In this document: positions 45,801 through 54,402 of the stretch, piece after piece
How positions within the stretch are numbered: position 1 is the first letter of the stretch
Layout of the letters: every line of letters starts with the position of its first letter
Assembly (NCBI RefSeq): GCF_019355555.1
Contig: NZ_CP072141.1
Coordinates: forward strand, 2,908,001-2,972,000
Length of the DNA: 64,000 nt
Direction of reading: 5' to 3'
DNA from: Rhizobium sp. L51/94
GTDB lineage: Bacteria; Pseudomonadota; Alphaproteobacteria; Rhizobiales; Rhizobiaceae
Made by a program: the position numbers and the translations under genes
The notes under the pieces: model-generated
Told to the model about the DNA's origin: nothing
The model's database searches: none
Seen by the model: the letters and a program-made list of their open reading frames with translations, nothing else

Positions 45801-48277
45801 CGGCCGGCGGTGGCGAGATCGACATTCCGGTGACCGAGGCTTTTGGCGCCGGCGCCTACGTCACCTCCACCCTCTTCCGTCCGGGCGATGCGCAGGACAG
45901 CCACATGCCGATGCGAGCCATCGGCGTGAAATGGCTGAAGGTCGATCCCGCCCAGCGAAAACTGTCCGTCAAGCTGACGCCGCCACAAAAGACCCTGCCA
46001 CGCCAGCCTCTGGTCATCCCGGTGGAAGTCGCCGGTGCCGGTATAGGCGAAGAAGCCTATGTGACCGTGGCAGCCGTCGATGTCGGCATTCTCAACCTGA
46101 CGCGCTACGAAGTGCCGGATCCCGATGGCTGGTACTTCGGCCAGCGTCGGCTCGGGCTTGAAATCCGCGACCTCTACGGCCGGCTGATCGACGGCTCGCT
46201 CGGCGCCATGGGCACCATTCGCACTGGTGGCGATGGCGCGGCGGTGGCACTACAGGGCAGTCCCCCGACCGAAAAGCTGGTCGCCTTCTTCTCCGGCCCG
46301 GTCAAGCTCGATGCGTCGGGCAAAGCCAACATCACATTCGACATTCCGCAGTTCAACGGCACCGCCCGCATCATGGCCGTTGCCTGGTCGAAGCACGGCG
46401 TCGGCCATGCCAGCACCGACGTCGTCATCCGCGACCCCGTCGTCGTCACCGCCAGCCTGCCGAAATTCCTCGCCCCCGGCGACGCCAGCCGCCTGCGGCT
46501 CGACATCGCCAACACCGATGCGCCGGAAGGCAATTACCAGGTACAGGTCACCAGCAACCCGGCCGTCAGCATCGCCATGAAGGATGCGTCGCAGACCGTA
46601 AAGCTGGCCGCAGGTGGCAAGGTCGCCCTGACCCTGCCGCTGACCGGCGCACAGCCGGGAGCCGGTGTCGTCTCGATCAAGTTGTCGGGCCCGAACGGCC
46701 TGTCGCTGGAGCAATCGCTCGACATTCCCGTCCGCCCATCGTCGCTCCCGGTCACCGAAGCCCGGCCGCTGACGATTGCGGCAGGCGCGAGCCTGACAGT
46801 CAACGGCGAGCTTCTGGCCGACAGCCTGCTGCAGGGCGCCTCCGTCAGCCTCAATGTCGCCCGGGCCCAGGGCTTCGATATCCCGGCGCTGCTGATGAGC
46901 CTCGACCGGTATCCCTATGGCTGCACCGAGCAACTGACGAGCCTTGCCATGCCGCTGCTCTATTTCAGTGAGCTCGCCAAGAAATCCGGCTTGCCGGACG
47001 ATCCGGAGGTACGAAAGCGCGTGCAGGATGCCATCTACAAGGTGCTTGCCAACCAGTCGTCCACCGGAAGCTTTGGCCTCTGGAGCCCCGGTTCCGGCGA
47101 TCTCTGGCTCGATGCCTACGTCACCGATTTCCTGACCCGTGCCCGCGAGCAGAAGTTCGACGTGCCTGATTCAGCCATGGTGCAGGCGCTCGACAACCTA
47201 CAAAACGCGGTCGGCGTCGACGCCAACATCAAGGACAACGGTAACGAGATCTCCTATGCGGTCTACGTCCTCGCCCGCAATCGAAAGGCAGCGATCAGCG
47301 ACCTGCGCTATTATGCCGATACCATGTTGTCGAGCTTCCCGACACCGCTCGCCAAGGCGCATATCGCCGCGGCCCTCGCTCTCTACGGCGATGCACAGCG
47401 CTCGCGCAACGTTTTCCTCGATGCCATGCAGACGGCAGAAAAGGATGCCGTGACCAGGGTCAGCTTCGTGCGCTCCGACTACGGTTCATCCTTGCGTGAC
47501 GGTGCGGCCGTTCTGGCACTGGCGACGGAAGCCCGCCCGGTGCCGCCCATTGTCCCTGGCCTGACCAAGCTCGTCGCCACCGAATGGCAGAAGAAGGGAA
47601 ACACCAGCACCCAGGAACAGACCTGGATGCTGCTCGCAGCCCGTGCCCTGCAGACCGGCGACGAAGACCTGAAGCTCAACATCGACGGCACGGCGCATAC
47701 CGGCGCCTACAATACCCGGCTGACCGGGGACGAACTGCTTGCCCACCCGATCACCGTCACCAACCAGACGGCCCAGCCGATCTCCGCCACCGTCACCACG
47801 ATAGCCGCACCAAAACAGCCGCTGACCGCCAGCAGCAACGGTTTCACCATCGAGCGCAGCTTCTACACCTTCGGTGGTGAGCAGGCGAATATCAGCGAGG
47901 TGAAGCAGAACGAGCGCTACGTCGTGGTGCTGAAAGTCAACGAAACCAACAGTTGGCCCTCGAAGATGATGATCACCGATCTGCTGCCGGCCGGCTTCGA
48001 GATCGATAATCCGGGGCTGGTCAACAGCGCCCAGCTGTCGAACTTCGATTTCCTGCAGGAGGTCAATCCGGCCCATGTCGAATTCCGCAGCGATCGCTTC
48101 GCTGCCGCCGTCGACCGTGCTGCTGACGAGAGCGGCGAGATCACGCTGGCCTATGTCGTGCGCGCCGTGACGCCGGGAACCTACGATATGCCGGGCGCCA
48201 ATGTCGAGGACATGTACCGGCCGCAGTTCTTCGCCCGCACGGCGACGGGCCGCATGGAGGTCGAGGCAGCAAAATAA
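42815..48277 (+). CDS. Bacterial alpha-2-macroglobulin with N-terminal PAN/Apple domain
   Basis: A 1820-aa exported protein. It has a signal peptide (residues 1-25), a PAN/Apple-like module with paired cysteines (CEATCIADRSCRAFTYNPKVK, near residues 50-75), MG and bait regions, then the intact thioester motif C-T-E-Q at 1370-1373 and the C-terminal terpenoid/complement-like domain. It traps attacking proteases in the periplasm through thioester coupling. The stop overlaps the pbpC start (TAATG), matching the common A2M-PBP1C pairing in Gram-negatives. Confidence 0.95.
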   Translation: MSRRAIIGLSALLFGAFLSLAPGQAADASRQVVTTPGGDYFGFDLRTVQNQTIEQCEATCIADRSCRAFTYNPKVKWCFLKSDFNQLNDFPGAIAGKIVEVTAQPDIGAAPALPFISDKLRDDAAKAKANLALTDDQKTQGVQSLVALAHVEQSAKNPAEAVKAFLGALSITPEDPVLWIETARTANSIKNNTEIAGQAAIAALNGYQLTRTKESRADALAVLAASLANSDNARAALSAYKASLALVNSKTVAAAYADLKSRKGFRILANTIDNDSTTPRACVQFSEKLIKSGTDYTPFVTVDGATPNAMEAKDDQICVEGLAHGQRYKISFRAGLPSSVDETLEKTADVSIYVKDRTASVHFTGDNFVLPQTVRHGIPLVSVNATTANLKLYRIGDRGIAPLLTSSQFLTQLDGYSAQRLQDESGELVWQGAIDIKSDLNKDVVTSFPVDQALPQRKPGIYVMTATVQNGGGQEWDSQATQWFVVSDIGLSTYAGTDGLSVFTRSLDTAKPLAGVELQLLAKNNEILGTAKTDENGHATFTAGLMRGTAAMTPAVITAKDGDKDYVFLDMTRAGFDLSDRGVTGRKTPGAIDVLAWTERGIYRAGETVHASVLARDSASAAIENLPLTFIFNRPDGVEDRRVVSNGGLLGGYTIDLPLQTNAMRGTWTMQVFTDPKGTAIGEKQFLVDDFVPDRIEFDLKSEAKTIDLDAPAAVSVDGRYLYGAPAAGLTIEGDVALKTTRESADFPGYLFGLADEQASEDTKVPLEGLEPVDDQGHETFDVSLATLPSTTQLLNANITLRMQEAGGRAVERSLTLPVKAQGPMIGIKPEFDGNLSENAIGKFHVISIDRDAKKQAMSGLNWKLLSIEQNYQWYRDGSGWKYEPVNSTKLVANGTIDATAENGAEIAVPVAFGRYRLEIETAAVDGPASSVEFDAGWYVAASSTETPDALEVGLDKESYAVGDTAKLKISPRFAGEVLVTIGTENLVSTQTASIAAGGGEIDIPVTEAFGAGAYVTSTLFRPGDAQDSHMPMRAIGVKWLKVDPAQRKLSVKLTPPQKTLPRQPLVIPVEVAGAGIGEEAYVTVAAVDVGILNLTRYEVPDPDGWYFGQRRLGLEIRDLYGRLIDGSLGAMGTIRTGGDGAAVALQGSPPTEKLVAFFSGPVKLDASGKANITFDIPQFNGTARIMAVAWSKHGVGHASTDVVIRDPVVVTASLPKFLAPGDASRLRLDIANTDAPEGNYQVQVTSNPAVSIAMKDASQTVKLAAGGKVALTLPLTGAQPGAGVVSIKLSGPNGLSLEQSLDIPVRPSSLPVTEARPLTIAAGASLTVNGELLADSLLQGASVSLNVARAQGFDIPALLMSLDRYPYGCTEQLTSLAMPLLYFSELAKKSGLPDDPEVRKRVQDAIYKVLANQSSTGSFGLWSPGSGDLWLDAYVTDFLTRAREQKFDVPDSAMVQALDNLQNAVGVDANIKDNGNEISYAVYVLARNRKAAISDLRYYADTMLSSFPTPLAKAHIAAALALYGDAQRSRNVFLDAMQTAEKDAVTRVSFVRSDYGSSLRDGAAVLALATEARPVPPIVPGLTKLVATEWQKKGNTSTQEQTWMLLAARALQTGDEDLKLNIDGTAHTGAYNTRLTGDELLAHPITVTNQTAQPISATVTTIAAPKQPLTASSNGFTIERSFYTFGGEQANISEVKQNERYVVVLKVNETNSWPSKMMITDLLPAGFEIDNPGLVNSAQLSNFDFLQEVNPAHVEFRSDRFAAAVDRAADESGEITLAYVVRAVTPGTYDMPGANVEDMYRPQFFARTATGRMEVEAAK

Positions 48278-50361
48278 TGCGGTTCTGGCGCACCCTCGGC
48301 ATCGGCACATCGGCATCGCTGCTTCTGGCGCTGGCGGCTGGCCTCGGCCTCGAGGCAGCCGACAAGGCCTATCCGCCGCCGCTTGAAAAAGCCATGGTGA
48401 CATCGGCCGAGGTGCTGGACAGCGATGGCCAGTTGCTACGGGCCTTCGCCACGCCGCAGGGCCGGTGGCGCCTGAAAACCACAGCTGCCGACGTCGATCC
48501 GCAGTTCGTCCGCATGTTGGTCGCCTATGAGGACCGGCGATTTTACGAGCATCACGGCGTCGACATCGTGGCCATGGGGCGGGCGGCCCTTCAGTTCGTC
48601 ACCCACGGGCGCATCGTCTCCGGCGCCTCGACACTCTCGATGCAGGTGGCAAGACTTATCGAGCCGCGCCCCGAGCGAACCTTCGGGGCAAAACTGCTGC
48701 AGCTGGCCCGCGCCATCCAGATCGAGCGCCGGCTGAGCAAGACCGAGATCCTCGACCTATACCTCACCCACGCCCCCTATGGCGGCAACCTCGAAGGCAT
48801 CCGCGCCGCAAGCCTCGCCTATTTCGGCAAGGAGCCCCGGCGATTGACAGTGGCCCAGTCGGCCTTGCTGGTGGCGCTGCCGCAACTGCCGGAAAAGCGC
48901 CGGCCGGACCGCCATCTGCAGGCGGCAGAGGCTGCACGAAAACGGGTGCTGACCCGCATGGCCGTGGCCGAGATCGTCGGCGACAGCGAGGCCGGGCGCG
49001 CCGAGTTCAGCCCCATCCCCGCCCGCCGGCTGCAACTTCCGGCCTATGCCGCACATCTCGCCGAGGCAGCCCTCAAAAAAGAACCGTCGGTGGGCCAGCA
49101 CCACACGACCCTCAAGCGCAGCATCCAGCAAGGGTTGGAGGCCGTCGCCCGCGAATCTGCAGCCAGGCTCGATCCAAAAGTATCGCTGGCCATGGTCATG
49201 GCCGACAGCCGCACCGGCGAAATCGTCGGCGAGGTTGGGTCCGCCAACTACTTCGACGCCAGCCGCTCCGGCTGGATCGACATGACACGCATTAACCGAT
49301 CGCCCGGCTCGACGCTGAAACCATTCATCTACGGGCTCGCCTTCGAGGAAGGCCTGCTCTCGCAGGAAACGATCATCGAGGACCGGCCCGCCGATTTCTT
49401 CGGCTACCGGCCAAAGAACTTCGACACCACCTACCAGGGCGACGTCACCGTCCGCCAGGCCCTCCAACTCTCCCTCAACGTCCCGGCCGTCCGCGTGCTC
49501 GATGCCGTCGGGCCATCCCGGCTGCTGGTCCGCTTCCGCCGCGCCAATGTGCGACCGGTACTGCCGGCGAATGAAACGCCCGGGCTCGCTATCGGCCTCG
49601 GCGGGCTCGGCATCACGCTGAAGGACCTCGTGCAGCTCTACGCCGGCCTCGCAAACCGCAGCAATCCGGTGAAACTCGGCGACGGCATCGTCGACAAGCC
49701 CGAAGTCGTGGACAGCCAGCCGCTGCTGGAGCCCGTCGCCGCCTGGAATGTCGCAGATGTGCTATCGGGCATCATCGCACCCGCCGGCAGCGCCCAGCAC
49801 GGCATCGCCTACAAGACCGGCACCAGCTACGGCTACCGCGATGCCTGGTCGGTCGGCTATGATGGACGCTATGTGCTTGGCGTCTGGGTCGGCCGGCCCG
49901 ACAATGGCGCAGTCCCCGGCCTCACCGGCTACGCCTCCGCAGCCCCCATCCTGTTCCAGGCCTTCGCAAAATCCGGCGTCGGCATCACGCCGCTGCCGTC
50001 AGCGCCGATCGGCGCGGTGCGCATCGCCCAGGCGCAGCTGCCGATCAGCCAGCGCCGCTTTTCAATGGACGCCAGCGGCCTGATGGCCGCTACCACCCGC
50101 GAACCCGCGCCGCAGATCGTCTATCCGCCGGAAGGCGCCCATGTCGAACTCGGCGAAACGGGCGACGGTCGGCTAATGCCGCTGGTCCTCAAGCTGCAGG
50201 GCGGCCGCGCGCCCTTCCGCTGGCTCGCCAACGGCAAGCCCCTCGCCACCATCGCCCGCAACCGCACCAGCCAATGGACCCCGGACGGCGACGGCTATTC
50301 CACACTCACAGTCATCGACGCCGCCGGCCGCGCCGCAACCGTGGGTGTGTTTCTTCAGTAA
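48277..50361 (+). CDS. pbpC: Penicillin-binding protein 1C (PbpC)
   Basis: A 694-aa bifunctional peptidoglycan synthase. N-terminal membrane anchor, glycosyltransferase 51 domain (VAYEDRRFYEHHGVD near residue 87, GASTLSMQVARL), transpeptidase domain with SPGSTLKPFIYG (SxxK), SLN in QLSLNVPAV, and KTGTS, then a C-terminal PBP1C-specific beta domain. It works with the upstream A2M, probably in envelope repair at sites of damage. It starts on the last base of the A2M stop codon. Confidence 0.96.
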   Translation: MRFWRTLGIGTSASLLLALAAGLGLEAADKAYPPPLEKAMVTSAEVLDSDGQLLRAFATPQGRWRLKTTAADVDPQFVRMLVAYEDRRFYEHHGVDIVAMGRAALQFVTHGRIVSGASTLSMQVARLIEPRPERTFGAKLLQLARAIQIERRLSKTEILDLYLTHAPYGGNLEGIRAASLAYFGKEPRRLTVAQSALLVALPQLPEKRRPDRHLQAAEAARKRVLTRMAVAEIVGDSEAGRAEFSPIPARRLQLPAYAAHLAEAALKKEPSVGQHHTTLKRSIQQGLEAVARESAARLDPKVSLAMVMADSRTGEIVGEVGSANYFDASRSGWIDMTRINRSPGSTLKPFIYGLAFEEGLLSQETIIEDRPADFFGYRPKNFDTTYQGDVTVRQALQLSLNVPAVRVLDAVGPSRLLVRFRRANVRPVLPANETPGLAIGLGGLGITLKDLVQLYAGLANRSNPVKLGDGIVDKPEVVDSQPLLEPVAAWNVADVLSGIIAPAGSAQHGIAYKTGTSYGYRDAWSVGYDGRYVLGVWVGRPDNGAVPGLTGYASAAPILFQAFAKSGVGITPLPSAPIGAVRIAQAQLPISQRRFSMDASGLMAATTREPAPQIVYPPEGAHVELGETGDGRLMPLVLKLQGGRAPFRWLANGKPLATIARNRTSQWTPDGDGYSTLTVIDAAGRAATVGVFLQ

Positions 50362-50635
50362 CGGTCGAGGGTCGACCACACCCATCCTGCAGGCGTTGGT
50401 TCATTCCGAAGAAAGAGGAAGAGCCGCCGGCATTGCCTGCCTCCCTCCTCGCTGTGCTCGTCACAGCGATCCAGCCACGCCGGGTCTGCGCCGCAAGAGG
50501 GCTTTTTGCCGTAAAAGTCACTCGCGCTCAAGGACTTGAGCGCACTGGATTCCTTTGACGAGCCGCGGAATGAGGGACGAGAGAGCGAGCTTGGCCGATA
50601 GTGCACGACTGCGGAATAGGAGAAATATCACCCCC

Positions 50636-52090
50636 CTATCCCAGCAGGCGTCCGAGCCAGTCCTTGTCGAGCACCGCCTCGAGTTCGCTGGCGACATCGT
50701 CGAGGGCCTTGTCGACACTCTCGCGGTAGTTGCTGCGATCGCCGGAGAGGCCGAAGCTTTGGAGGAGGCGGGCGCGGTAGGTGTCGCTTTCGAACAGCCC
50801 GTGCAGGTAGGTCCCCATGATACGGCCATCGCCGGAGATTGCTCCATCCGGACGGCCATCGATGATGACGGGCGGGCGGGCGCAGTCGCTGCCGGTCGTC
50901 TCGCCCAAGTGGATCTCGTAGCCGCTGAGCGGTGCGTCATACTCCGTCGACCGCGCAAAGCTGTTGCGCACCGTCTTTTCCGGCGCCATCGACGTCTCGA
51001 CGTCGAGGAGGCAGAGGCCGGGCGTTTCCAATACGTCGCCCTCGATGCCGAGCGGATCGCGGATAGTCGTTCCTAGCATCTGATAGCCGCCGCAGACCCC
51101 GATCACCCGTCCGCCACGCCGCACATGCGCCGCAAGATCGCGGTCCCACCCCTGCCTGCGGAAATGCTCGAGATCTGATATCGTCGACTTTGAGCCCGGC
51201 AGGATCACCAGTGAGGCGTCCGTCGGCAGCGGATCGCCGGGGCGTACGAAGACCAGGTCGACATCCGGCTCGGCCCTGAGCGGGTCGAGATCGTCGAAAT
51301 TGGCGATGCGCGGCAACACCGGTACAGCGATCTTGAGCGCCCCCGCACCACCACGCGCCAGCCGCTCCAGCACCACGGAATCCTCCGCCGGCAGCCTTCC
51401 CGCCGACTTCAGCCACGGCACGACGCCGAAGCAGGGCCAGCCGGTAAAGCTGTGAATGGCCGCCAGCCCGTCGTCGAAAAGCGACACGTCTCCCCGGAAC
51501 TTGTTGATGATGTAGCCTGCGATCATCCCCCGGTCCTCATCGGACAGAATGGCATGCGTGCCGACAAGCGAGGCGATGACCCCGCCCCTGTCGATGTCGC
51601 CGACGAGAACGACGGGAACGCCGGCTTGGGTCGCAAAGCCCATGTTGGCGATGTCGCCGGGCCTCAGGTTGATTTCGGCCGGCGACCCCGCACCCTCGAC
51701 AATGACGAGGTCGGCGCCATCGCCGACAAGGGCAAAGCTTTCGAGCACCGACGCCAGCAATCTCGGCTTCAGCGCCTGATAGTCCCGCCCCTTGGCCTGC
51801 CCCCAGACCTTGCCCTGGACGATGATCTGGCTGCCCACCTCCGATTGCGGCTTCAGCAGCACCGGGTTCATGTGGATGGAGGATGGGACGCGCGAGGCGA
51901 GCGACTGCAGCCACTGTGCTCGACCGATCTCCCCGCCGTCGTCGGCAACGGCGGCGTTGTTGGACATGTTCTGGGGCTTGAAGGGACGGACCCGCAGTCC
52001 CCTGTTTGCGGCAAGGCGGCAGAGGCCCGCCACCAATACCGTTTTTCCGACATCGGAGCCGGTCCCCTGCAGCATGATCGCCCTGGTCAT
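50636..52090 (-). CDS. cobQ: Cobyric acid synthase CobQ
   Basis: A 484-aa ATP-dependent amidase that amidates side chains b, d, e and g of adenosylcobyrinic acid a,c-diamide. The P-loop-like [17 protein letters not shown] is at residues 6-22, then [12 protein letters not shown] and [12 protein letters not shown]. The glutaminase half has [10 protein letters not shown] with the nucleophile and GTYLHGLFE with the histidine. The ATG at 52090 is the family start; the frame is open to 52168. No riboswitch is seen upstream. Confidence 0.95.
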   Translation of the reverse strand: MTRAIMLQGTGSDVGKTVLVAGLCRLAANRGLRVRPFKPQNMSNNAAVADDGGEIGRAQWLQSLASRVPSSIHMNPVLLKPQSEVGSQIIVQGKVWGQAKGRDYQALKPRLLASVLESFALVGDGADLVIVEGAGSPAEINLRPGDIANMGFATQAGVPVVLVGDIDRGGVIASLVGTHAILSDEDRGMIAGYIINKFRGDVSLFDDGLAAIHSFTGWPCFGVVPWLKSAGRLPAEDSVVLERLARGGAGALKIAVPVLPRIANFDDLDPLRAEPDVDLVFVRPGDPLPTDASLVILPGSKSTISDLEHFRRQGWDRDLAAHVRRGGRVIGVCGGYQMLGTTIRDPLGIEGDVLETPGLCLLDVETSMAPEKTVRNSFARSTEYDAPLSGYEIHLGETTGSDCARPPVIIDGRPDGAISGDGRIMGTYLHGLFESDTYRARLLQSFGLSGDRSNYRESVDKALDDVASELEAVLDKDWLGRLLG

Positions 52091-52308
52091 AGTCTGAAAT
52101 TCCCGGTATCGGCTCGTCTTGAGCCCCTGCTGTACAGCCGTTCTGTCGAAATTATCGAGCGATGTCACCGCGCTTCGACGGCCACCTGGATGACTACTCT
52201 ATTTGCGACAAACGATGACGACTTCGCTCGTTGTTTCGTGTCGACAACAGCATTATCTGCACGCCACATCACGCACAAGGCCGGGCTTCCGGCGCAGAGG
52301 ATACCGGA

Positions 52309-52452
52309 ATGCTTTTCGTCTTCAACAACAAGAATTCGATCCAGATCGCCTGGGGCTCGAAGGTCCCGTCGCAGAAGGCCGAAAGCCGCGCACAGGAACT
52401 GGATATCCGCAGCGGAACGGTTGGCGTCGTGCGCACAGGCTCCGCTGGCTGA
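52309..52452 (+). CDS. Possible small gene, 47 aa
   Basis: The ATG at 52309 follows AGAGGA with 7-nt spacing, and a strong hairpin terminator begins 46 bp after the stop. The peptide starts MLFVFNNKNSIQIAWGS and ends in a glycine-rich tail. No known family. It lies divergently upstream of cobQ. Supported by the signals around it rather than by homology. Confidence 0.4.
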   Translation: MLFVFNNKNSIQIAWGSKVPSQKAESRAQELDIRSGTVGVVRTGSAG

Positions 52453-52498
52453 CACGCCAGACTGCACCGCTCGATCCATACCCTACACGCACAGACAA

Positions 52499-52534
52499 AA
52501 ATCGCGCCGGCTGCAGGACAGCGCGGCGCGATTT
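52499..52534. terminator. Bidirectional intrinsic terminator
   Basis: An 11-bp perfect stem AAATCGCGCCG/CGGCGCGATTT (52499-52509 and 52524-52534). The minus-strand reading runs into five T residues, the plus-strand reading into ATTTATATA. It lies between two convergent small-gene candidates. Confidence 0.7.
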
Positions 52535-52704
52535 ATATACCGGAGGTCTTCGGCAGAGGCGCGAGACAGGCTTTCTCCGGGACGCAGTACCTGATCCGGA
52601 GAAACAGCGGTGTCGCCGCCTTGGCACAATCAATAGACGGACACGGTTACCGGATGGTTATTGAGACGTTAATTAAGAATGAATCGTGTTTTTTTCGATT
52701 TTTT

Positions 52705-52914
52705 TCACGGCTCGCGCTCAGCCGTCGGAGGACGCGAATGGAATACAAAACGTCTTGCGCAGGCGTAGCAATTGAACTTTTCTCCATGTCCGCATTTTAG
52801 AAAGACCTTTTTTGCCTCGCGCATGCACAATTTGCAGCCAGTAGCCTCACCTCTCAGGCTATTTTGCAGGCTTTTCCGGCAGCCCAGCGATAGTCCCGGC
52901 ATCTGTCCGCACAT
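52705..52914 (-). CDS. Possible small zinc-finger-like protein
   Basis: From the ATG at 52914 the frame encodes about 69 aa with two Cys pairs and a Cys-Gly-His between them: CKLCMREAKK, then KCGHGEK, then CYACARR. This spacing (C-x2-C, x9, C-x-H, x6, C-x2-C) could bind zinc. No good ribosome binding site is present, and other starts (TTG 52959, ATG 52902) are possible. Weakly supported. Confidence 0.35.
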   Translation of the reverse strand: MCGQMPGLSLGCRKSLQNSLRGEATGCKLCMREAKKVFLKCGHGEKFNCYACARRFVFHSRPPTAEREP

Positions 52915-53162
52915 CCCCCCGGTTGATTTCTCCGCATGAATCCTTAGGCTCGATTTCAAGGTATGAAAAAGCGCGCGCCGGGGGATCTTTTATCCTCAGG
53001 CACAATAACAGCGGACATACCAAAGGGGACCGGCATAGACGCTTTCGGGCGGCTGGATCGGTGAAGCAGATACGGTCAGGGGTGGGCGCGCCACATCGTG
53101 GGCGACCTCCGTGGCCGGATGCACGAACGTGATCAACGGCAAGAAACTGGGAGAACTTTCAC

Positions 53163-54161
53163 ATGAAGAAGCTCATCGCTTCCGTTATATTCGCAGCAGG
53201 TACCTATGCGCTCGCTGGCTCGGCAAGTGCAGCGGAGTGCGGCGACGTCTCTATCGCCGAAATGAACTGGGCCTCCGCCGGCGTCGCTGCGCAGGTCGAC
53301 AAGATCATTCTCGAAAACGGCTATGGCTGCAAGGTATCGCTGGTGACCGGCGACACCCAGCCGACATTCACCTCGATGAACGAAAAGGGCCAGCCGGATA
53401 TCGCCCCGGAACTCTGGGTCAACGCCGTTCGGACCGCGCTTGACAAGGCCACCGCCGAAGGTCGCCTGATCGAGGCAGCCCCGCTGCTCAGCGACGGCGG
53501 TGTCGAAGGCTGGTGGATACCGAAATTCCTCGCAGACGCCCATCCGGACATCAAGACCGTGCAGGACGCCCTGAAGCATCCAGAGCTGTTCCCTGCCCCG
53601 GAAGACAAGACCAAGGGCGCCGTCTACAACTGCCCGTCGGGTTGGAACTGCCAGATCTCGACCGCCAACCTCTACAAGGCGCTTGGCGCCGAGAAGGAAG
53701 GTTTTGCGCTGGTCGATACGGGCTCGGCAGCCGGCCTCGACGGCTCGATCGCCAATGCCTTCGAGAAGAAGACTGGCTGGCTCGGCTACTATTGGGCACC
53801 GACCGCGATCCTCGGAAAGTACGAAATGGTCAAGCTGAGCTTCGGCGTTCCCCATGACAAGAAGGAATGGGACGCCTGCACCTCGCAGCAGGATTGCGCG
53901 GCCCCCAAGGTCAATTCCTATCCTGTCTCTGACGTCTTTACCGTCGTCACCAAGTCCTTTGCCGAAAAGGCCGGCGTTGCCATGGACTACGTCAAGACCC
54001 GCAAATGGGACAACGGAACCGTCGGCAAGGTGCTGGCCTGGATGACGGACAACCAGGGCACCAACGAAGACGGCGCGAAGTATTTCCTGAAGACCTATCC
54101 GGACATGTGGACCAAGTGGGTGGCTCCCGATGTCGCGACGAAGGTCAAGGCTTCGATCTGA
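53163..54161 (+). CDS. proX: Glycine betaine/choline-type ABC transporter, periplasmic binding protein
   Basis: A 332-aa OpuAC-family substrate-binding protein with a signal peptide (about residues 1-23, cleavage at ASAAECG). The tryptophan-rich ligand box is visible as EMNWASAGV, PELWVNAVR, EGWWIPKFL, and YYWAPTAIL. These aromatic residues typically cage quaternary amines such as glycine betaine, proline betaine or choline. It is first of a three-gene import system for osmoprotection or catabolism. The exact ligand, and whether the name choX fits better, cannot be told from sequence. Confidence 0.88.
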   Translation: MKKLIASVIFAAGTYALAGSASAAECGDVSIAEMNWASAGVAAQVDKIILENGYGCKVSLVTGDTQPTFTSMNEKGQPDIAPELWVNAVRTALDKATAEGRLIEAAPLLSDGGVEGWWIPKFLADAHPDIKTVQDALKHPELFPAPEDKTKGAVYNCPSGWNCQISTANLYKALGAEKEGFALVDTGSAAGLDGSIANAFEKKTGWLGYYWAPTAILGKYEMVKLSFGVPHDKKEWDACTSQQDCAAPKVNSYPVSDVFTVVTKSFAEKAGVAMDYVKTRKWDNGTVGKVLAWMTDNQGTNEDGAKYFLKTYPDMWTKWVAPDVATKVKASI

Positions 54162-54171
54162 ACGATGCGAC

Positions 54172-54191
54172 GGCAGGCCGGGAGGCCTGCC
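54172..54191 (+). other. Hairpin after the binding-protein gene
   Basis: A perfect 8-bp stem GGCAGGCC/GGCCTGCC with a GGGA loop, 11 bp after the proX stop. There is no T run, so it may stabilise the proX mRNA 3' end (a common way to get more binding protein than permease) rather than terminate. Confidence 0.6.
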
Positions 54192-54268
54192 CTCACCTCT
54201 CGCCGCTGCAAGGATCGCGTCTCCCCCTTGGAAGCGCACGCACCGACGGGGTCACGCGACCACACTGC

Positions 54269-54286
54269 GTCCGCCTGAAGGCGGAC
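54269..54286 (+). other. Second hairpin in the proX-proW gap
   Basis: A 7-bp perfect stem GTCCGCC/GGCGGAC with a TGAA tetraloop, at 54269-54275 and 54280-54286. No T run. Together with 54172-54191 it makes a structured 240-bp spacer. Confidence 0.5.
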
Positions 54287-54402
54287 AGGCGAGCAGACTG
54301 AGAACCGGCATCAGCACTGCACCACGGACGGCAATCTTGATAGCCACACGGATTGCGCGTCACTGCCCCGATAAAAAGGGCCCGGATAAAAAGGGGAATG
54401 TG

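Larger units (their letters stand above)
52091..53162. other. 1.07-kb gap between cobQ and the betaine transporter genes
   Basis: Holds two weak small-gene candidates (52309-52452 and 52705-52914), a bidirectional terminator at 52499-52534, and an A/T-rich stretch with T runs near 52690-52706. The 53050-53162 end should carry the transporter promoter. I see no RNA gene or mobile element. Confidence 0.5.
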
